DNA from: Treponema bryantii NK4A124
GTDB lineage: Bacteria > Spirochaetota > Spirochaetia > Treponematales > Treponemataceae
Assembly: GCF_000421345.1 (NCBI RefSeq)
Contig: NZ_ATWV01000010.1
Span: 1-64,000, forward strand
Reading direction: 5' to 3'
DNA: 64,000 bases
Part shown: positions 53,132 through 62,539 of the stretch, piece by piece
Position numbering within the stretch: the first letter of the stretch is position 1
How the letters are laid out: each line of letters opens with the position of its first letter
Program-made: the position numbers and the translations under genes
Notes under the pieces: model-generated
Told to the model about the DNA's origin: nothing
Database searches by the model: none
Seen by the model: only the letters and a program-made list of their open reading frames with translations

Positions 53132-54046
53132 TTATTCTTTTTTCCAGACTGTACAGTGGTAGCCTTTTTCATAACCCAGCTTCTGATAAAAGGGGTCGCC
53201 ACCGCCGGTCATGTGAGTTGCACCAAGAGGTTTGAGTGTACGGTAATGCTTTGTGAGAGCTGCCGCAGCTAAGCCTCGCTTTCGATGCTCCGGATGTGTG
53301 CAAAGCGGCTCCATGTAGGCAAGCTGATTTTGAGGCACCCACCACATTCCCGAGAAGCAGACATATTCTTCGTTCTTATCTGCAATCACAATGTTGTACT
53401 GCGAGCTATCATGTGGAGATGGAGAGAGGATTCGACTCAAAGCGCCTTTGTGAGATTTTGCGGGAGTCCAGTCCATAGAGTCATCGTATTTATCCCAGTC
53501 AGAAAAATCGCCACGCTCTCCATGTCCAAAACCATACCAGCAGAGCTTTGAACATTTTACAATATCAATATCCTTGGAATCCACAAAGTGATAGCCTTGC
53601 GGCAACTCATAATTCAGTTCGTTCTTAAAGTCAAAAATGCCTTCATTCCATTCATAAACCTGCTTGAAACCTCGTTTTGCTGCAGCATCCTTTATGAACT
53701 GCTGACCGTCGAATAAAACAAACTGCTGCTCATTGTTGAAATGAGGCATATTTGAAATTGCGTAATTAACAAGCTCATCTGCCAGAAACTCATACCCCTT
53801 GCGGACATTAAAATAAATGTCTGTAATCGGCGCTTCGTAATAAACAAAGGCGACAACCTTGTCTCCGTCAAACCAGAGTCTGTCTAAAAATGAATATGAT
53901 GTATCCATCCACGAAGATGTAAGCGCATATTCAAAAAATGGCGCAGGCCGGCCGCAGTCATTTTTCCAGTCATAAGTTTCTACAAGAAAATCCCATACGA
54001 GATTTATATCTGATAAAAGTTGAAATTGTTTTGTTGTGATGTTCAT
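53132..54046 (-). CDS. GNAT family N-acetyltransferase, long form
   Basis: A 304-residue protein with a C-terminal GNAT domain (YMEPLCTHPEHRKRGLAAAAL is the acetyl-CoA site, seen as CTHPEHRKRGLAA; then MTGGGDPFYQKLGYE). The N-terminal half looks like a second, degenerate acetyltransferase unit (DKVVAFVYYEAPITDIYFNV). Convergent with the nuclease-like gene. Acceptor unknown. Confidence 0.85.
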   Translation of the reverse strand: MNITTKQFQLLSDINLVWDFLVETYDWKNDCGRPAPFFEYALTSSWMDTSYSFLDRLWFDGDKVVAFVYYEAPITDIYFNVRKGYEFLADELVNYAISNMPHFNNEQQFVLFDGQQFIKDAAAKRGFKQVYEWNEGIFDFKNELNYELPQGYHFVDSKDIDIVKCSKLCWYGFGHGERGDFSDWDKYDDSMDWTPAKSHKGALSRILSPSPHDSSQYNIVIADKNEEYVCFSGMWWVPQNQLAYMEPLCTHPEHRKRGLAAAALTKHYRTLKPLGATHMTGGGDPFYQKLGYEKGYHCTVWKKE

Positions 54047-54068
54047 ATTTATAACTCCTTAAATCACT

Positions 54069-54128
54069 GTCATGCTGAACTTGTTTCAGCATCTACTTTT
54101 ATAGATCCCGAAACAAGTTCGGGATGAC
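54069..54128. repeat. Palindromic element, family B, intergenic
   Basis: A complete two-module copy (GTCATGCTGAAC...CAGCATCT and AGATCCCGAAAC...CGGGATGAC) directly after the rsgA stop. Confidence 0.82.
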
Positions 54129-54129
54129 A

Positions 54130-55218
54130 CTAGGTTATATTCCATCCGCTGTATCTGTTACGCTGATACTCGCGGGTAAATTTTGCAATCTGCATCATCT
54201 TGGCTTTACCCCATTCGTTTTCGGAGTGAAGCTGAAGATAAGTCTGCCAGCGCTCTTCGCTTAAAGTTCCATCTTCCAGCGCCTTGCGGACTGCACAGCC
54301 CGGCTCACTTGTGTGTGAACAGTCGTTGAACTTACACTGATCAAACAGCGCAACTACATCAGAAAAAGTTTCGTCGATTCCTTCTTCCATGTCGAGCACG
54401 CCGATTTCGCGCAGGCCCGGAGTGTCCATAATCCAGACCCCATTTTGCAAACGGAAGAGCTGACGGTAAGTTGTGGTGTGACGCCCTTTTCCATCCTCGT
54501 CGCGGATTGCGTTTACCTTCATCAAATCTGCACCGTTCAGAGTATTGAGCAGTGTAGACTTGCCAACCCCGGAAGAACCAACAATCGCAATTGTCTTGTC
54601 TTTTTGGAGATAGGTCTGCAACCCTTCGAGCCCATAACCCGTAAGCGAGCTGATTGCAATTACATCTGCCTTGTCGCAAACAGCCTTTGTGATTTCTACC
54701 TTGAGCTCAACGTCGTCGCACAAATCCGCCTTAGACAAAATCACAACTGGCTTGGCTCCGGTGTTGAGCGTTATCGAAACGTATCTCGCAATTCTGTTTT
54801 CACTGTAATCCTGATTAAGAGAGGTCACAATGAAAACATAATCAAAATTAGAAACGATAGTTTCCTCTAAGAGATTTTTCACATAGGCTTCTGAGTGACC
54901 GCTGCGGTTAGGACGCTTGAATACAGTTTTGCGAGGAAGCACTTGGTCAATCAAGGCGTCGCCGTATTCGTTGGTGAAGACTTTTACATAGTCGCCCACA
55001 ACTGGCGGCTCGAGTCCAAGCTTGTAAAATTTTCCTTTGAGTTTGCCGGTCATTTCGGGGAGGCAAACTTCGCCGTTATTGCAAATGCCGCCACCGCTGC
55101 AATCACCATCAGCGTCACCCCCAACGCAGACAGTGCCATCCTCTGCACAAGGCAGCAGAGTATAAAGATTCTTCTGCACACAGGATACGCGCGCAGTAAT
55201 AATATTATTTGTTTTCAA
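54130..55218 (-). CDS. rsgA: Ribosome small subunit-dependent GTPase RsgA
   Basis: A 362-residue circularly permuted GTPase for late 30S assembly. Seen are NFDYVFIVTSLNQDYSE, SKADLCDD (G4), the P-loop GSSGVGKSTLLN, DTPGLRE (G3) and the zinc motif CKFNDCSHTSEPGC. I prefer a TTG start at 55218 because AGGAAA lies just upstream, while the longer GTG start at 55257 has none. The OB domain carries an odd insert of about 28 residues rich in Cys and Gly (CAEDGTVC, DGDCSGGGICNNGEVC). A short open frame of 14 codons (55383-55339) precedes it. Confidence 0.93.
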   Translation of the reverse strand: MKTNNIITARVSCVQKNLYTLLPCAEDGTVCVGGDADGDCSGGGICNNGEVCLPEMTGKLKGKFYKLGLEPPVVGDYVKVFTNEYGDALIDQVLPRKTVFKRPNRSGHSEAYVKNLLEETIVSNFDYVFIVTSLNQDYSENRIARYVSITLNTGAKPVVILSKADLCDDVELKVEITKAVCDKADVIAISSLTGYGLEGLQTYLQKDKTIAIVGSSGVGKSTLLNTLNGADLMKVNAIRDEDGKGRHTTTYRQLFRLQNGVWIMDTPGLREIGVLDMEEGIDETFSDVVALFDQCKFNDCSHTSEPGCAVRKALEDGTLSEERWQTYLQLHSENEWGKAKMMQIAKFTREYQRNRYSGWNIT

Positions 55219-55259
55219 TTTGAATTTCCTGATTGCTAGAGTTAATAAAGAGCACAAGC

Positions 55260-55285
55260 AGATTCTGAAACAAGTTCAAAATGAC
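55260..55285. repeat. Half-element, family B, degenerate
   Basis: AGATTCTGAAACAAG with GTTCAAAATGAC, upstream of rsgA. One arm has lost its match. Confidence 0.6.
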
Positions 55286-55500
55286 AGTTTCGGAAGCTCT
55301 GTATCCAATGCAGCTCCGCTTTCAGGACAAGAAATGTTCTAGGCGTGAATAGCGGAGGTCGAATCGTTAGTCATAAAAATCATAAATCTTATCTCAACCT
55401 CCTGATATATTAAGTATGATTAATAAATAACAAAATACGGCAAGTTAGTCAATGTGTGTCAATTATGTGACAGACGACATTCTGGAAGGCAGCGGGTTAA

Positions 55501-56706
55501 TCAATTCTTTTCACTTTCACTCTCTTTCATGAACTTCAGAATGATAAGAAAAACAACCAGCAGCACAGGGAAGATTCCTCCAAAGAAAAGCCCCTGCTGC
55601 AAATTATCTCCCGCCTTCTGAGAAATCATACCAACTGCGCTTGGACCAATAGAACCGCCCAGGTCCCCGGCCATTGCCAGCAGAGCGAACATTGCAGTTC
55701 CACCTGTCGGAATTTTTTTTGAAGAAATGCTCAGAGTTCCCGGCCACATGATGCCGACAGAAAAACCGCAGAGCACACAGCCCGCAAGAGCCACCACAGC
55801 ATTGTGCGACAAAGACGCCATGATATAGCAGATAAGACAAAGCAGACCCGAGCCAATCATAAATTTTGTCAGCTCCACCTTATCACCAAACTTACCGTAG
55901 AAGACGCGACAGATTCCCATGGTAACCGCAAAAAGACAAGGGCCGGCCAAATCGCAAACAGTTTTAGAAAGTCCAAGTCCCGACTCAACAAAGGCCGAAG
56001 CCCACTGAGCCATAGAAAGCTCGCTGGCACCGGAACAAACCATGAGCACAACGGCCACCCAGAAAAGCGGCGACTTAAAAAGCTGCAGGATAGTCATGCC
56101 CTTGCCCGAATCAACAAGCTTTTCAATCGGGCAGGTTGCAAAGTTGTAAATGTTGTACAGAGGAATCAGAGCCCAGAAGCAGGCAACGTACTTCCAGTTA
56201 TCAATTCCAAAGGCCGTAAAAAGCAAACTGGAAATTACAGTGACGCCAAGCCAGCCCCAGCAGTAAAAGCTGTGAAGAAGGCTCATAGTTTTTTCCTTGT
56301 TTTCAAAAGGACAGGCTTCCACAATCGGCGAGCAGAGAACTTCTATCAGACCGCTTCCAATAGCATAAAGTACAACGCTAATCATAATGCCCGCAAAGGC
56401 AGAGGGCAGAAGCTCAGGCAAAAAAGCCAGGGCAACAAGTCCCACCGCAGAAAAAATTTCCGACGCAACAATGCTGGCCCGGTAACCGATTCTGTCAACA
56501 AACTTAGCGCAGAAAACATCAACAATCAGCTGGGTAAAAAAGAAGGCCGTTGGAATAAGGGCAATCATTCCAAGCGGAATCTGATAATCATTATGAAGCT
56601 TTAAGAAAATAAGCGGTGCAAAGTTTGCGGCAATTGCCTGAGTAATAAAACCTAAGTAGCAGGCTCGTAAAGTTTTTTTGTAATTTGGTTTTGATGTTGT
56701 TGTCAT
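55501..56706 (-). CDS. Major facilitator superfamily transporter
   Basis: A 401-residue transporter with about 12 membrane segments. DVFCAKFVDRIGYRAS is the loop 2-3 motif of the superfamily. GLIEVLCSPIVEACP and GIMWPGTLSISS resemble sugar (fucose-permease-like) members. The start at 56706 was chosen over 56718 because of fit to the family N-terminus; no good ribosome binding site is seen. Divergent from the GH13 gene, so it may import the sugars that enzyme acts on. Confidence 0.87.
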   Translation of the reverse strand: MTTTSKPNYKKTLRACYLGFITQAIAANFAPLIFLKLHNDYQIPLGMIALIPTAFFFTQLIVDVFCAKFVDRIGYRASIVASEIFSAVGLVALAFLPELLPSAFAGIMISVVLYAIGSGLIEVLCSPIVEACPFENKEKTMSLLHSFYCWGWLGVTVISSLLFTAFGIDNWKYVACFWALIPLYNIYNFATCPIEKLVDSGKGMTILQLFKSPLFWVAVVLMVCSGASELSMAQWASAFVESGLGLSKTVCDLAGPCLFAVTMGICRVFYGKFGDKVELTKFMIGSGLLCLICYIMASLSHNAVVALAGCVLCGFSVGIMWPGTLSISSKKIPTGGTAMFALLAMAGDLGGSIGPSAVGMISQKAGDNLQQGLFFGGIFPVLLVVFLIILKFMKESESEKN

Positions 56707-56815
56707 ATGTCTCAACATAACATGAAGGACAAATCTTTTCTATTACGTTTTTCTTTATAAATTGTACAGTATGAGTTAAAATTATGAAAATCAAATAATT
56801 TGTGTGGAAGAAAAT

Positions 56816-58426
56816 ATGGCAGATAAAAATCCTAAGTGGCTTGATAATGCAATCTTTTATGAAATCTATCCTCAGTCTTTCTGTGATTCAAACGGGGATG
56901 GAATCGGTGATTTTAATGGAATAATTCAAAAGCTTAATTACATAAAAGAGCTTGGCTGCAATGCAATCTGGATGAATCCCTGTTTTGCTTCTCCTTTCGG
57001 TGATGCCGGTTATGATGTTTCTGATTATTATCTTGCCGCTCCTCGTTATGGAACTAATGAAGATTTGAAGAAGCTTTTTGAAGAAGTTCACAAGCGTGAT
57101 ATGCATATTCTGCTGGATCTTGTTCCGGGTCATACTTCTACCGAGCACAAGTGGTTTAAGGAATCTATGAAGGCCAGCAAAAATGAATACACCGACCGTT
57201 ATGTCTGGACTGATTCAATTTGGGTTGAACCTGATGGTATGGCAAGTTTGCGAGGAATTTCAGACAGAGATGGTTCCTGCGCTGTAAACTTTTTTTCTCA
57301 TCAGCCGGCTTTGAATTATGGCTTTTATAAACCGGACCCTGCAAAAAAATGGCAGCAGCCGATGGACGCGCCAGGGCCAAGGGCTACACTTGATGAGTTG
57401 AAAAACATTATGCGCTTCTGGCTTGGGATGGGCTGCGATGGTTTTAGAGTTGATATGGCCGGCTCCCTTGTAAAGCATGATGAAAACGGAAAGGGCACAA
57501 TAAAGCTCTGGCAAAATGTCCGCGGATTTTTGGATAAGGAATTCCCTGAGGCTGCCATGGTTTCTGAATGGGGCGAGCCCGATAAATCTTTGCAGGGTGG
57601 CTTTCATATGGATTTTCTTTTGCACTTTGGGCCATCACATTACAACGATTTGTTCCGCTGCGAGAATCCTTTTTTTGCGGCCAGCGGCAAGGGTGATGTT
57701 TTTGAGTTTGTAGAAAAATATAAAGAAAGCTACCAAAAGGCTCGTGCGGATTCTAAGCACATGGGCCTAATCTGTATTCCGTCCGGAAATCACGACATGG
57801 ACAGACTTGCCCGCCACATCAAGGGTGACAATCTTAAGCTTGCCTTTGCCTTTTTGCTTTCTATGCCGGGTGCGCCTTTTATTTATTACGGAGATGAGAT
57901 TGGCATGAACTATGTAGAAAATCTTGTTTCTGTCGAAGGTGGTTATGGAAGAACTGGTTCTCGTTCGCCTATGCAGTGGGACTCTTCTACAAACGCGGGC
58001 TTTAGTTCGGCACCGGAGGAGAAACTTTATATTCCGCTGGACCCTGGTACTAAACGCCCGACAGTTCAGGCTCAGCAGCAAAATAAAAAATCACTTTATC
58101 ACGAAATCCAGAAGCTTATAAAAATCAGGCAGGAACATGAGGCTCTGCAGAGTCGTGGCGAGATTGAATTTATCTATGCAAAGAAAAATGAATATCCGTT
58201 GGCTTATCTAAGAAGCTGCGCGGGCAAAAATCAGCCTGGCGAAAAGATTTTTGTGATTATAAATCCGTCGGAGAAAGAAGTGTCCTTCCCTTGTGATTTG
58301 AAAAAGCTGGGTGCTGGAGCCAATGCACTCGAAAATGCAATTTACTCTTTCGGCGGAAAAATCAATTTTGACGGAAAAAAGATAATTGTTACTGGAAAGA
58401 GCGCGGGATTCTTTAAACTGAGCTAG
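56816..58426 (+). CDS. Glycoside hydrolase family 13 (alpha-amylase family)
   Basis: A 536-residue cytoplasmic alpha-glucosidase/transglucosidase-like enzyme. The start IFYEIYPQSFCDSNGDGIGDF and DLVPGHTS are the first conserved regions; GFRVDMAG gives the nucleophile Asp, VSEWGEP the acid/base Glu and SGNHDMDR the third Asp. The barrel is followed by a small beta domain. No signal peptide. ATG 56816 has GGAAG upstream. It heads a run of same-strand sugar genes (GH2, fructosamine-kinase-like). Confidence 0.93.
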   Translation: MADKNPKWLDNAIFYEIYPQSFCDSNGDGIGDFNGIIQKLNYIKELGCNAIWMNPCFASPFGDAGYDVSDYYLAAPRYGTNEDLKKLFEEVHKRDMHILLDLVPGHTSTEHKWFKESMKASKNEYTDRYVWTDSIWVEPDGMASLRGISDRDGSCAVNFFSHQPALNYGFYKPDPAKKWQQPMDAPGPRATLDELKNIMRFWLGMGCDGFRVDMAGSLVKHDENGKGTIKLWQNVRGFLDKEFPEAAMVSEWGEPDKSLQGGFHMDFLLHFGPSHYNDLFRCENPFFAASGKGDVFEFVEKYKESYQKARADSKHMGLICIPSGNHDMDRLARHIKGDNLKLAFAFLLSMPGAPFIYYGDEIGMNYVENLVSVEGGYGRTGSRSPMQWDSSTNAGFSSAPEEKLYIPLDPGTKRPTVQAQQQNKKSLYHEIQKLIKIRQEHEALQSRGEIEFIYAKKNEYPLAYLRSCAGKNQPGEKIFVIINPSEKEVSFPCDLKKLGAGANALENAIYSFGGKINFDGKKIIVTGKSAGFFKLS

Positions 58427-58583
58427 AACAATCGTAATAGCTTGTATAATTTCTAGAATTGTGCTTCTTCTAAAATTCTAAGACTGTGTGCTATATGCTT
58501 ATGTTGGGAATATTTTTAAAAGCTTGCAGTCGTTCTTTTTCCTCTCACTTGAAATGGCAGATATTCCACATTAGAATTGATTT

Positions 58584-61040
58584 ATGAAAACAATTTCTCT
58601 TGACCAGAACTGGACCTTCAGATGGGGGTATCTTGATTCTGTTGGCGGACTCGATAATGATGCCGGAGTGCAGGTAAATCTTCCTCATGATGCAATGATT
58701 GGAACTAAGGTTACTGCAGATTGTCCTGCCGGCTGCGACAGCGGATTTTTTAATGGCGGAATCTGCAATTATACAAAATTTCTTTTTATTCCCGAGGATT
58801 GGAAGGATCAAAAAATCGGACTCAAGTTTGACGGTGCCATGATGAACGCTTCGGTTGATATTAACGGCTGCAAGGTTGCTCATCAGAATTATGGTTATGC
58901 GCCTTTTTATGTGGACCTTACTCCCTATGTTGCTTTTGGTCAGGAAAATAGAATTACCGTAAATCTTAATACAGGCTCTGCAAGTAATTCCCGCTGGTAT
59001 ACAGGGCTGGGGCTTTATCGCGGGATTCAGCTTTGCAGAGCATCAAAAGTTTATATTCCTGAAGATGGAATTTATGCATACACTTCTGAAGTTGCTGACG
59101 GCTTTGCTTTTGTTAAGGCCCAGGTAGAGGTGGCAAATGATACAGATGAAAACAGAATTGTGGAAGTTAGCGCAAGTCTGATTTGTGAAGATAAGGCCGC
59201 CCCTGCTGCAAACTCAGAAACTTCTGTTTTTGTTGCAGCCCACTCTCGTGAAACAGCTTATTTATCAATCAATCTGAAAAATCCAAAGCTCTGGGATAGT
59301 GATAATCCAAATCTTTACACCCTCAAAGCCTCAGTAAAAAGTCAGGGAGAATACCGCACCCGTCTTGAAGAAAAAGATGATCTGCCTGCCGATGAAAGTG
59401 AAATCCTTTTTGGTGTCCGCACAATTTCTGCAGATGCAGTACGCGGACTTTTGATAAACGGAAAAAGCATAAAACTCAAGGGCGGTTGTCTGCATCACGA
59501 CAACGGACTTTTGGGAGCCGTTTCTCTTTATGAAGTAGAGGCGCGTAAAATCCAGAAGCTCAAGGAGCTTGGTTTTAATGCAATAAGAACTTCTCATAAT
59601 CCTCCTTCTTCTGCTTTGGTTCGTGCCTGCGAAAAACTTGGCATGTATATTTTTGACGAAGCCTTTGATGCCTGGTGGATTGGAAAACGCGCCGGAGACT
59701 ACAGTCAGTATTTTGAAGCCAACTGGAAAAAAGATTTAACTGCATTTATCAAACGCGATCGCAGCAGTCCTGCTGTAATCATCTGGTCTACCGGAAATGA
59801 GATTCCTGAACGTGCCGGACTTGCACAAGGATATACAAGAGCAACTATGTTAGCCACGACTATCAAAAAGCTGGATGCCAGCCGGCCTGTAAGCAACGGA
59901 ATCTGTTCTCTCTGGAGCGGTCTTGATGACAAACTTGCAAAAGGCCAGTACCAGGCACAGAATGTAAACATTGGCGTTTATGAAAACTTATGGGAACGGG
60001 CAACGGAGCCTTTTACCAACGGCCTGGACATTGTAGGTTACAACTACATGGAAGACCAATACGAAAAAGACCACGAAATGTTTCCTCAGCGCGTAATTCT
60101 TGGTTCAGAAAATTTCCCGAATCAGATTGGATACCGCTGGCCTTTTATAGAAAAACATCCTTATGTAATCGGAGACTTTACCTGGACCGCCTGGGACTAT
60201 CTTGGAGAAGCAGGCCTTGGTAAAGCATTCTATGCAGACAAAGACGATCCTATTGTAAACAAAAAGCCTTGGGAAATTATGCCCCAGCAGACTTCACACT
60301 TTCCATACAGAACTGCCCAGGATGCGGACTATGATATTACAGGAGTGCTGCTTCCTCAGGGAGAATACCGCAGTGTCGTTTGGGGATCTGAGAAAACGCA
60401 TTTATACACAAGACATCCGGAAGCTTTCGACAAAGTAGAAATGATGACCTTCTGGGGCTTCCCGCAATTCAACAAAAACTGGACATATCCCGGTTTTGAA
60501 GGAAAGCCTGTTAAGATTGCAGTTTTTTCCCGCGCAGAAGAAGTTGAAGTTTTAATTAACGGAAAATCTGTTGGCAGAAAAAAAATTTCTTTCGAGGCAC
60601 CAATGCCAAATCTGGCCGAGTTCGAAGCAACTTACCAGCCCGGAAAAATTGAAGCCATAAGTTACGTGGGCGGCAAAGAAGTTAGTTCTGACTTACTTTG
60701 CACAGCAAGTCAGCCTGCTCAGATAAATCTAAGCTGCTCTAAAAAATCGCTGACTCCGGATGGTCACGATGCCGCCTTTGTAATGATTGATGTTCTTGAC
60801 GAACAGGGACAGCTTCTTCCGGATGCAGAAATAAAGCTTACTGCAAAGATTGAGGGAACTGGCTGTCTTGCAGGTTTTGGTTCAGGAAATCCGATAACTG
60901 ATGAAGACTACACTGACAATCAGACCGTAAGTTACAAGGGACACGCCTGTGCGGTTTTACGTTCGACTTATGAAAAAGGGCAAACTAAACTTACAATCAG
61001 CACGCAGGGCTTTGAAGATAAAACTATAATTCTGGACTGA
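58584..61040 (+). CDS. Glycoside hydrolase family 2 (beta-galactosidase-like)
   Basis: An 818-residue enzyme with the GH2 sugar-binding domain (FDGAMMNASVDINGCKV, WYTGLGLYR), the immunoglobulin-like domain and the barrel. The acid/base Glu is in STGNEIPE, the nucleophile in ILGSENFP; KGGCLHHDNG and RTSHNPPS are further family motifs. A C-terminal Big-like domain ends the chain. No signal peptide. It follows GH13 by 157 bases without a clear terminator. Confidence 0.93.
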   Translation: MKTISLDQNWTFRWGYLDSVGGLDNDAGVQVNLPHDAMIGTKVTADCPAGCDSGFFNGGICNYTKFLFIPEDWKDQKIGLKFDGAMMNASVDINGCKVAHQNYGYAPFYVDLTPYVAFGQENRITVNLNTGSASNSRWYTGLGLYRGIQLCRASKVYIPEDGIYAYTSEVADGFAFVKAQVEVANDTDENRIVEVSASLICEDKAAPAANSETSVFVAAHSRETAYLSINLKNPKLWDSDNPNLYTLKASVKSQGEYRTRLEEKDDLPADESEILFGVRTISADAVRGLLINGKSIKLKGGCLHHDNGLLGAVSLYEVEARKIQKLKELGFNAIRTSHNPPSSALVRACEKLGMYIFDEAFDAWWIGKRAGDYSQYFEANWKKDLTAFIKRDRSSPAVIIWSTGNEIPERAGLAQGYTRATMLATTIKKLDASRPVSNGICSLWSGLDDKLAKGQYQAQNVNIGVYENLWERATEPFTNGLDIVGYNYMEDQYEKDHEMFPQRVILGSENFPNQIGYRWPFIEKHPYVIGDFTWTAWDYLGEAGLGKAFYADKDDPIVNKKPWEIMPQQTSHFPYRTAQDADYDITGVLLPQGEYRSVVWGSEKTHLYTRHPEAFDKVEMMTFWGFPQFNKNWTYPGFEGKPVKIAVFSRAEEVEVLINGKSVGRKKISFEAPMPNLAEFEATYQPGKIEAISYVGGKEVSSDLLCTASQPAQINLSCSKKSLTPDGHDAAFVMIDVLDEQGQLLPDAEIKLTAKIEGTGCLAGFGSGNPITDEDYTDNQTVSYKGHACAVLRSTYEKGQTKLTISTQGFEDKTIILD

Positions 61041-61058
61041 TTTACCGAGGATTCCAAA

Positions 61059-62012
61059 ATGAATAAATCGAATAACATCAAAACTTCCCTTCCGCCCCAT
61101 TATACTTCTCTGGCTCAGGCTCTGGTTTCTCTTTTTGGAAACTCTGTTTCAATTGCCCAGACCGACAGACTTTCTGGTGGAGATATTAACAAAGCTTACG
61201 CACTGACTCTGAACACCGGAGACCGCATTTTTATGAAAGCCAACTCCAAGGCTAATGCAGATTTTTTTACTGCCGAAGCCGCAGGGCTTTCAGCTATTGC
61301 TTCCACTGGCACAATCGCGACCCCGGAAATTCTTTGCACAGGAACTGACGACGGCGAAGATGTGGGCTACAGTTTTTTACTTTTAAAATTCATTAAATCT
61401 GCCAAAGCCCGCAAAGATTATTGGGAAATCCTTGGTCAGGAACTGGCAGCCCTTCATAAGGCAGACACAAAAACTCTATGGCCAGACAGTGCCAGTAGCG
61501 GCTCCTTTGGATTTTTTCAGGATAATTTTATAGGCGCCCGCCCACAAATAAACACTCCATGTCCTTCATGGATTTCTTTCTTCCGCGATAATCGTCTTAC
61601 TCCTCAGTTTAAGACTGCAGATTCATATTTTAGTCCGGACGACAGAAATAAAATTACAAAGCTCCTGGACCATCTGGATAAGTTTCTTTTAGAACCAGCC
61701 CACCCCAGTCTGCTTCATGGCGACCTCTGGAGTGGAAACGTAATGTGCGGTCCTGAAGGTAAAGCAATGCTGATTGATCCCGCAGCATACATCGGTCACG
61801 CAGAAGCAGACCTTGCAATGACACAGCTTTTTGGAGGCTTTCCTCAAAAATTTTACGATGCCTACATGCAGGCAAATCCCCTGGAAGCAGGCTATGAAGA
61901 CAGACGGGACCTTTATAATTTGTACCAGCTTTTAAATCATCTGAACTTGTTTGGACCTACTTACTTGGGACCTGTTCTAAGCATTGTTGATGAATATGTA
62001 GACCAGCTTTAG
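61059..62012 (+). CDS. Fructosamine-3-kinase family protein
   Basis: A 317-residue small-molecule kinase of the fructosamine/ketosamine kinase family, which phosphorylates glycated amines for repair or use. The catalytic loop LLHGDLWSGNVM and the metal site MLIDPAAYIGHAEADLAM are complete, and LSGGDINKAYAL marks the nucleotide-binding region. It starts 18 bases after GH2 with GAGGA upstream, so the two are co-transcribed. Its 3' end overlaps a convergent gene by 56 bases. Confidence 0.9.
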   Translation: MNKSNNIKTSLPPHYTSLAQALVSLFGNSVSIAQTDRLSGGDINKAYALTLNTGDRIFMKANSKANADFFTAEAAGLSAIASTGTIATPEILCTGTDDGEDVGYSFLLLKFIKSAKARKDYWEILGQELAALHKADTKTLWPDSASSGSFGFFQDNFIGARPQINTPCPSWISFFRDNRLTPQFKTADSYFSPDDRNKITKLLDHLDKFLLEPAHPSLLHGDLWSGNVMCGPEGKAMLIDPAAYIGHAEADLAMTQLFGGFPQKFYDAYMQANPLEAGYEDRRDLYNLYQLLNHLNLFGPTYLGPVLSIVDEYVDQL

Positions 62013-62523
62013 TTTCCCACTCTATGCGGGTAATTGCATAAGCATAGGAAATTTCATTTTTTGGGTCGGGATATTCTTTTACCTTTTTCATGCCGTTTGC
62101 AAGGGCCGTCGAATAAGATGCTACGTTTGTATATTTCATGTAAGAATAAATTGTGTCGTACTTTGTGTTTTCAAAAACCCAGTCACGGACGGCACGGGCA
62201 GCTTCTTTTGCAAATCCTCTGCGCCAGTATTTTTTATGAATGTGATAACCAATTTCCGGGAGCAGCTGGCCATCAATATCCTGCAAAGTGATTCCACAGT
62301 CGCCTATAAACTCGCCGGTCTCTTTCAAGACAACTGCCCAAAGTCCCCAGCCATATTTCTGATAATTTTCAAGATTCCATTCAATCCAGCGACGGGTGCG
62401 GGCTTCGTCAAAAGGAGCGGGATAGTGCTGCATGGTTTCCGGGTCAGACATGATTTCATAGAGATCATCAAAATCATCCATTGTGTATTCGCGTAAAATC
62501 AGGCGTTGTGTTTCTATCTGCAT
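61957..62523 (-). CDS. GNAT family acetyltransferase (RimJ/RimL type)
   Basis: A 188-residue acetyltransferase. METQRL-type start (MQIETQRLILREY), GDCGITLQDI, HKKYWRRGFAKEAA as the acetyl-CoA site and SYSTALANGMKKVKEY at the end are typical of the ribosomal-protein/RimJ-like group. Start 62523 fits the family; the longer frame upstream does not. Its last 19 codons overlap the convergent kinase gene, which is unusual and may reflect a lost stop. Confidence 0.87.
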   Translation of the reverse strand: MQIETQRLILREYTMDDFDDLYEIMSDPETMQHYPAPFDEARTRRWIEWNLENYQKYGWGLWAVVLKETGEFIGDCGITLQDIDGQLLPEIGYHIHKKYWRRGFAKEAARAVRDWVFENTKYDTIYSYMKYTNVASYSTALANGMKKVKEYPDPKNEISYAYAITRIEWETKAGLHIHQQCLEQVPSK

Positions 62524-62539
62524 TTCTTTACTCTTTATT

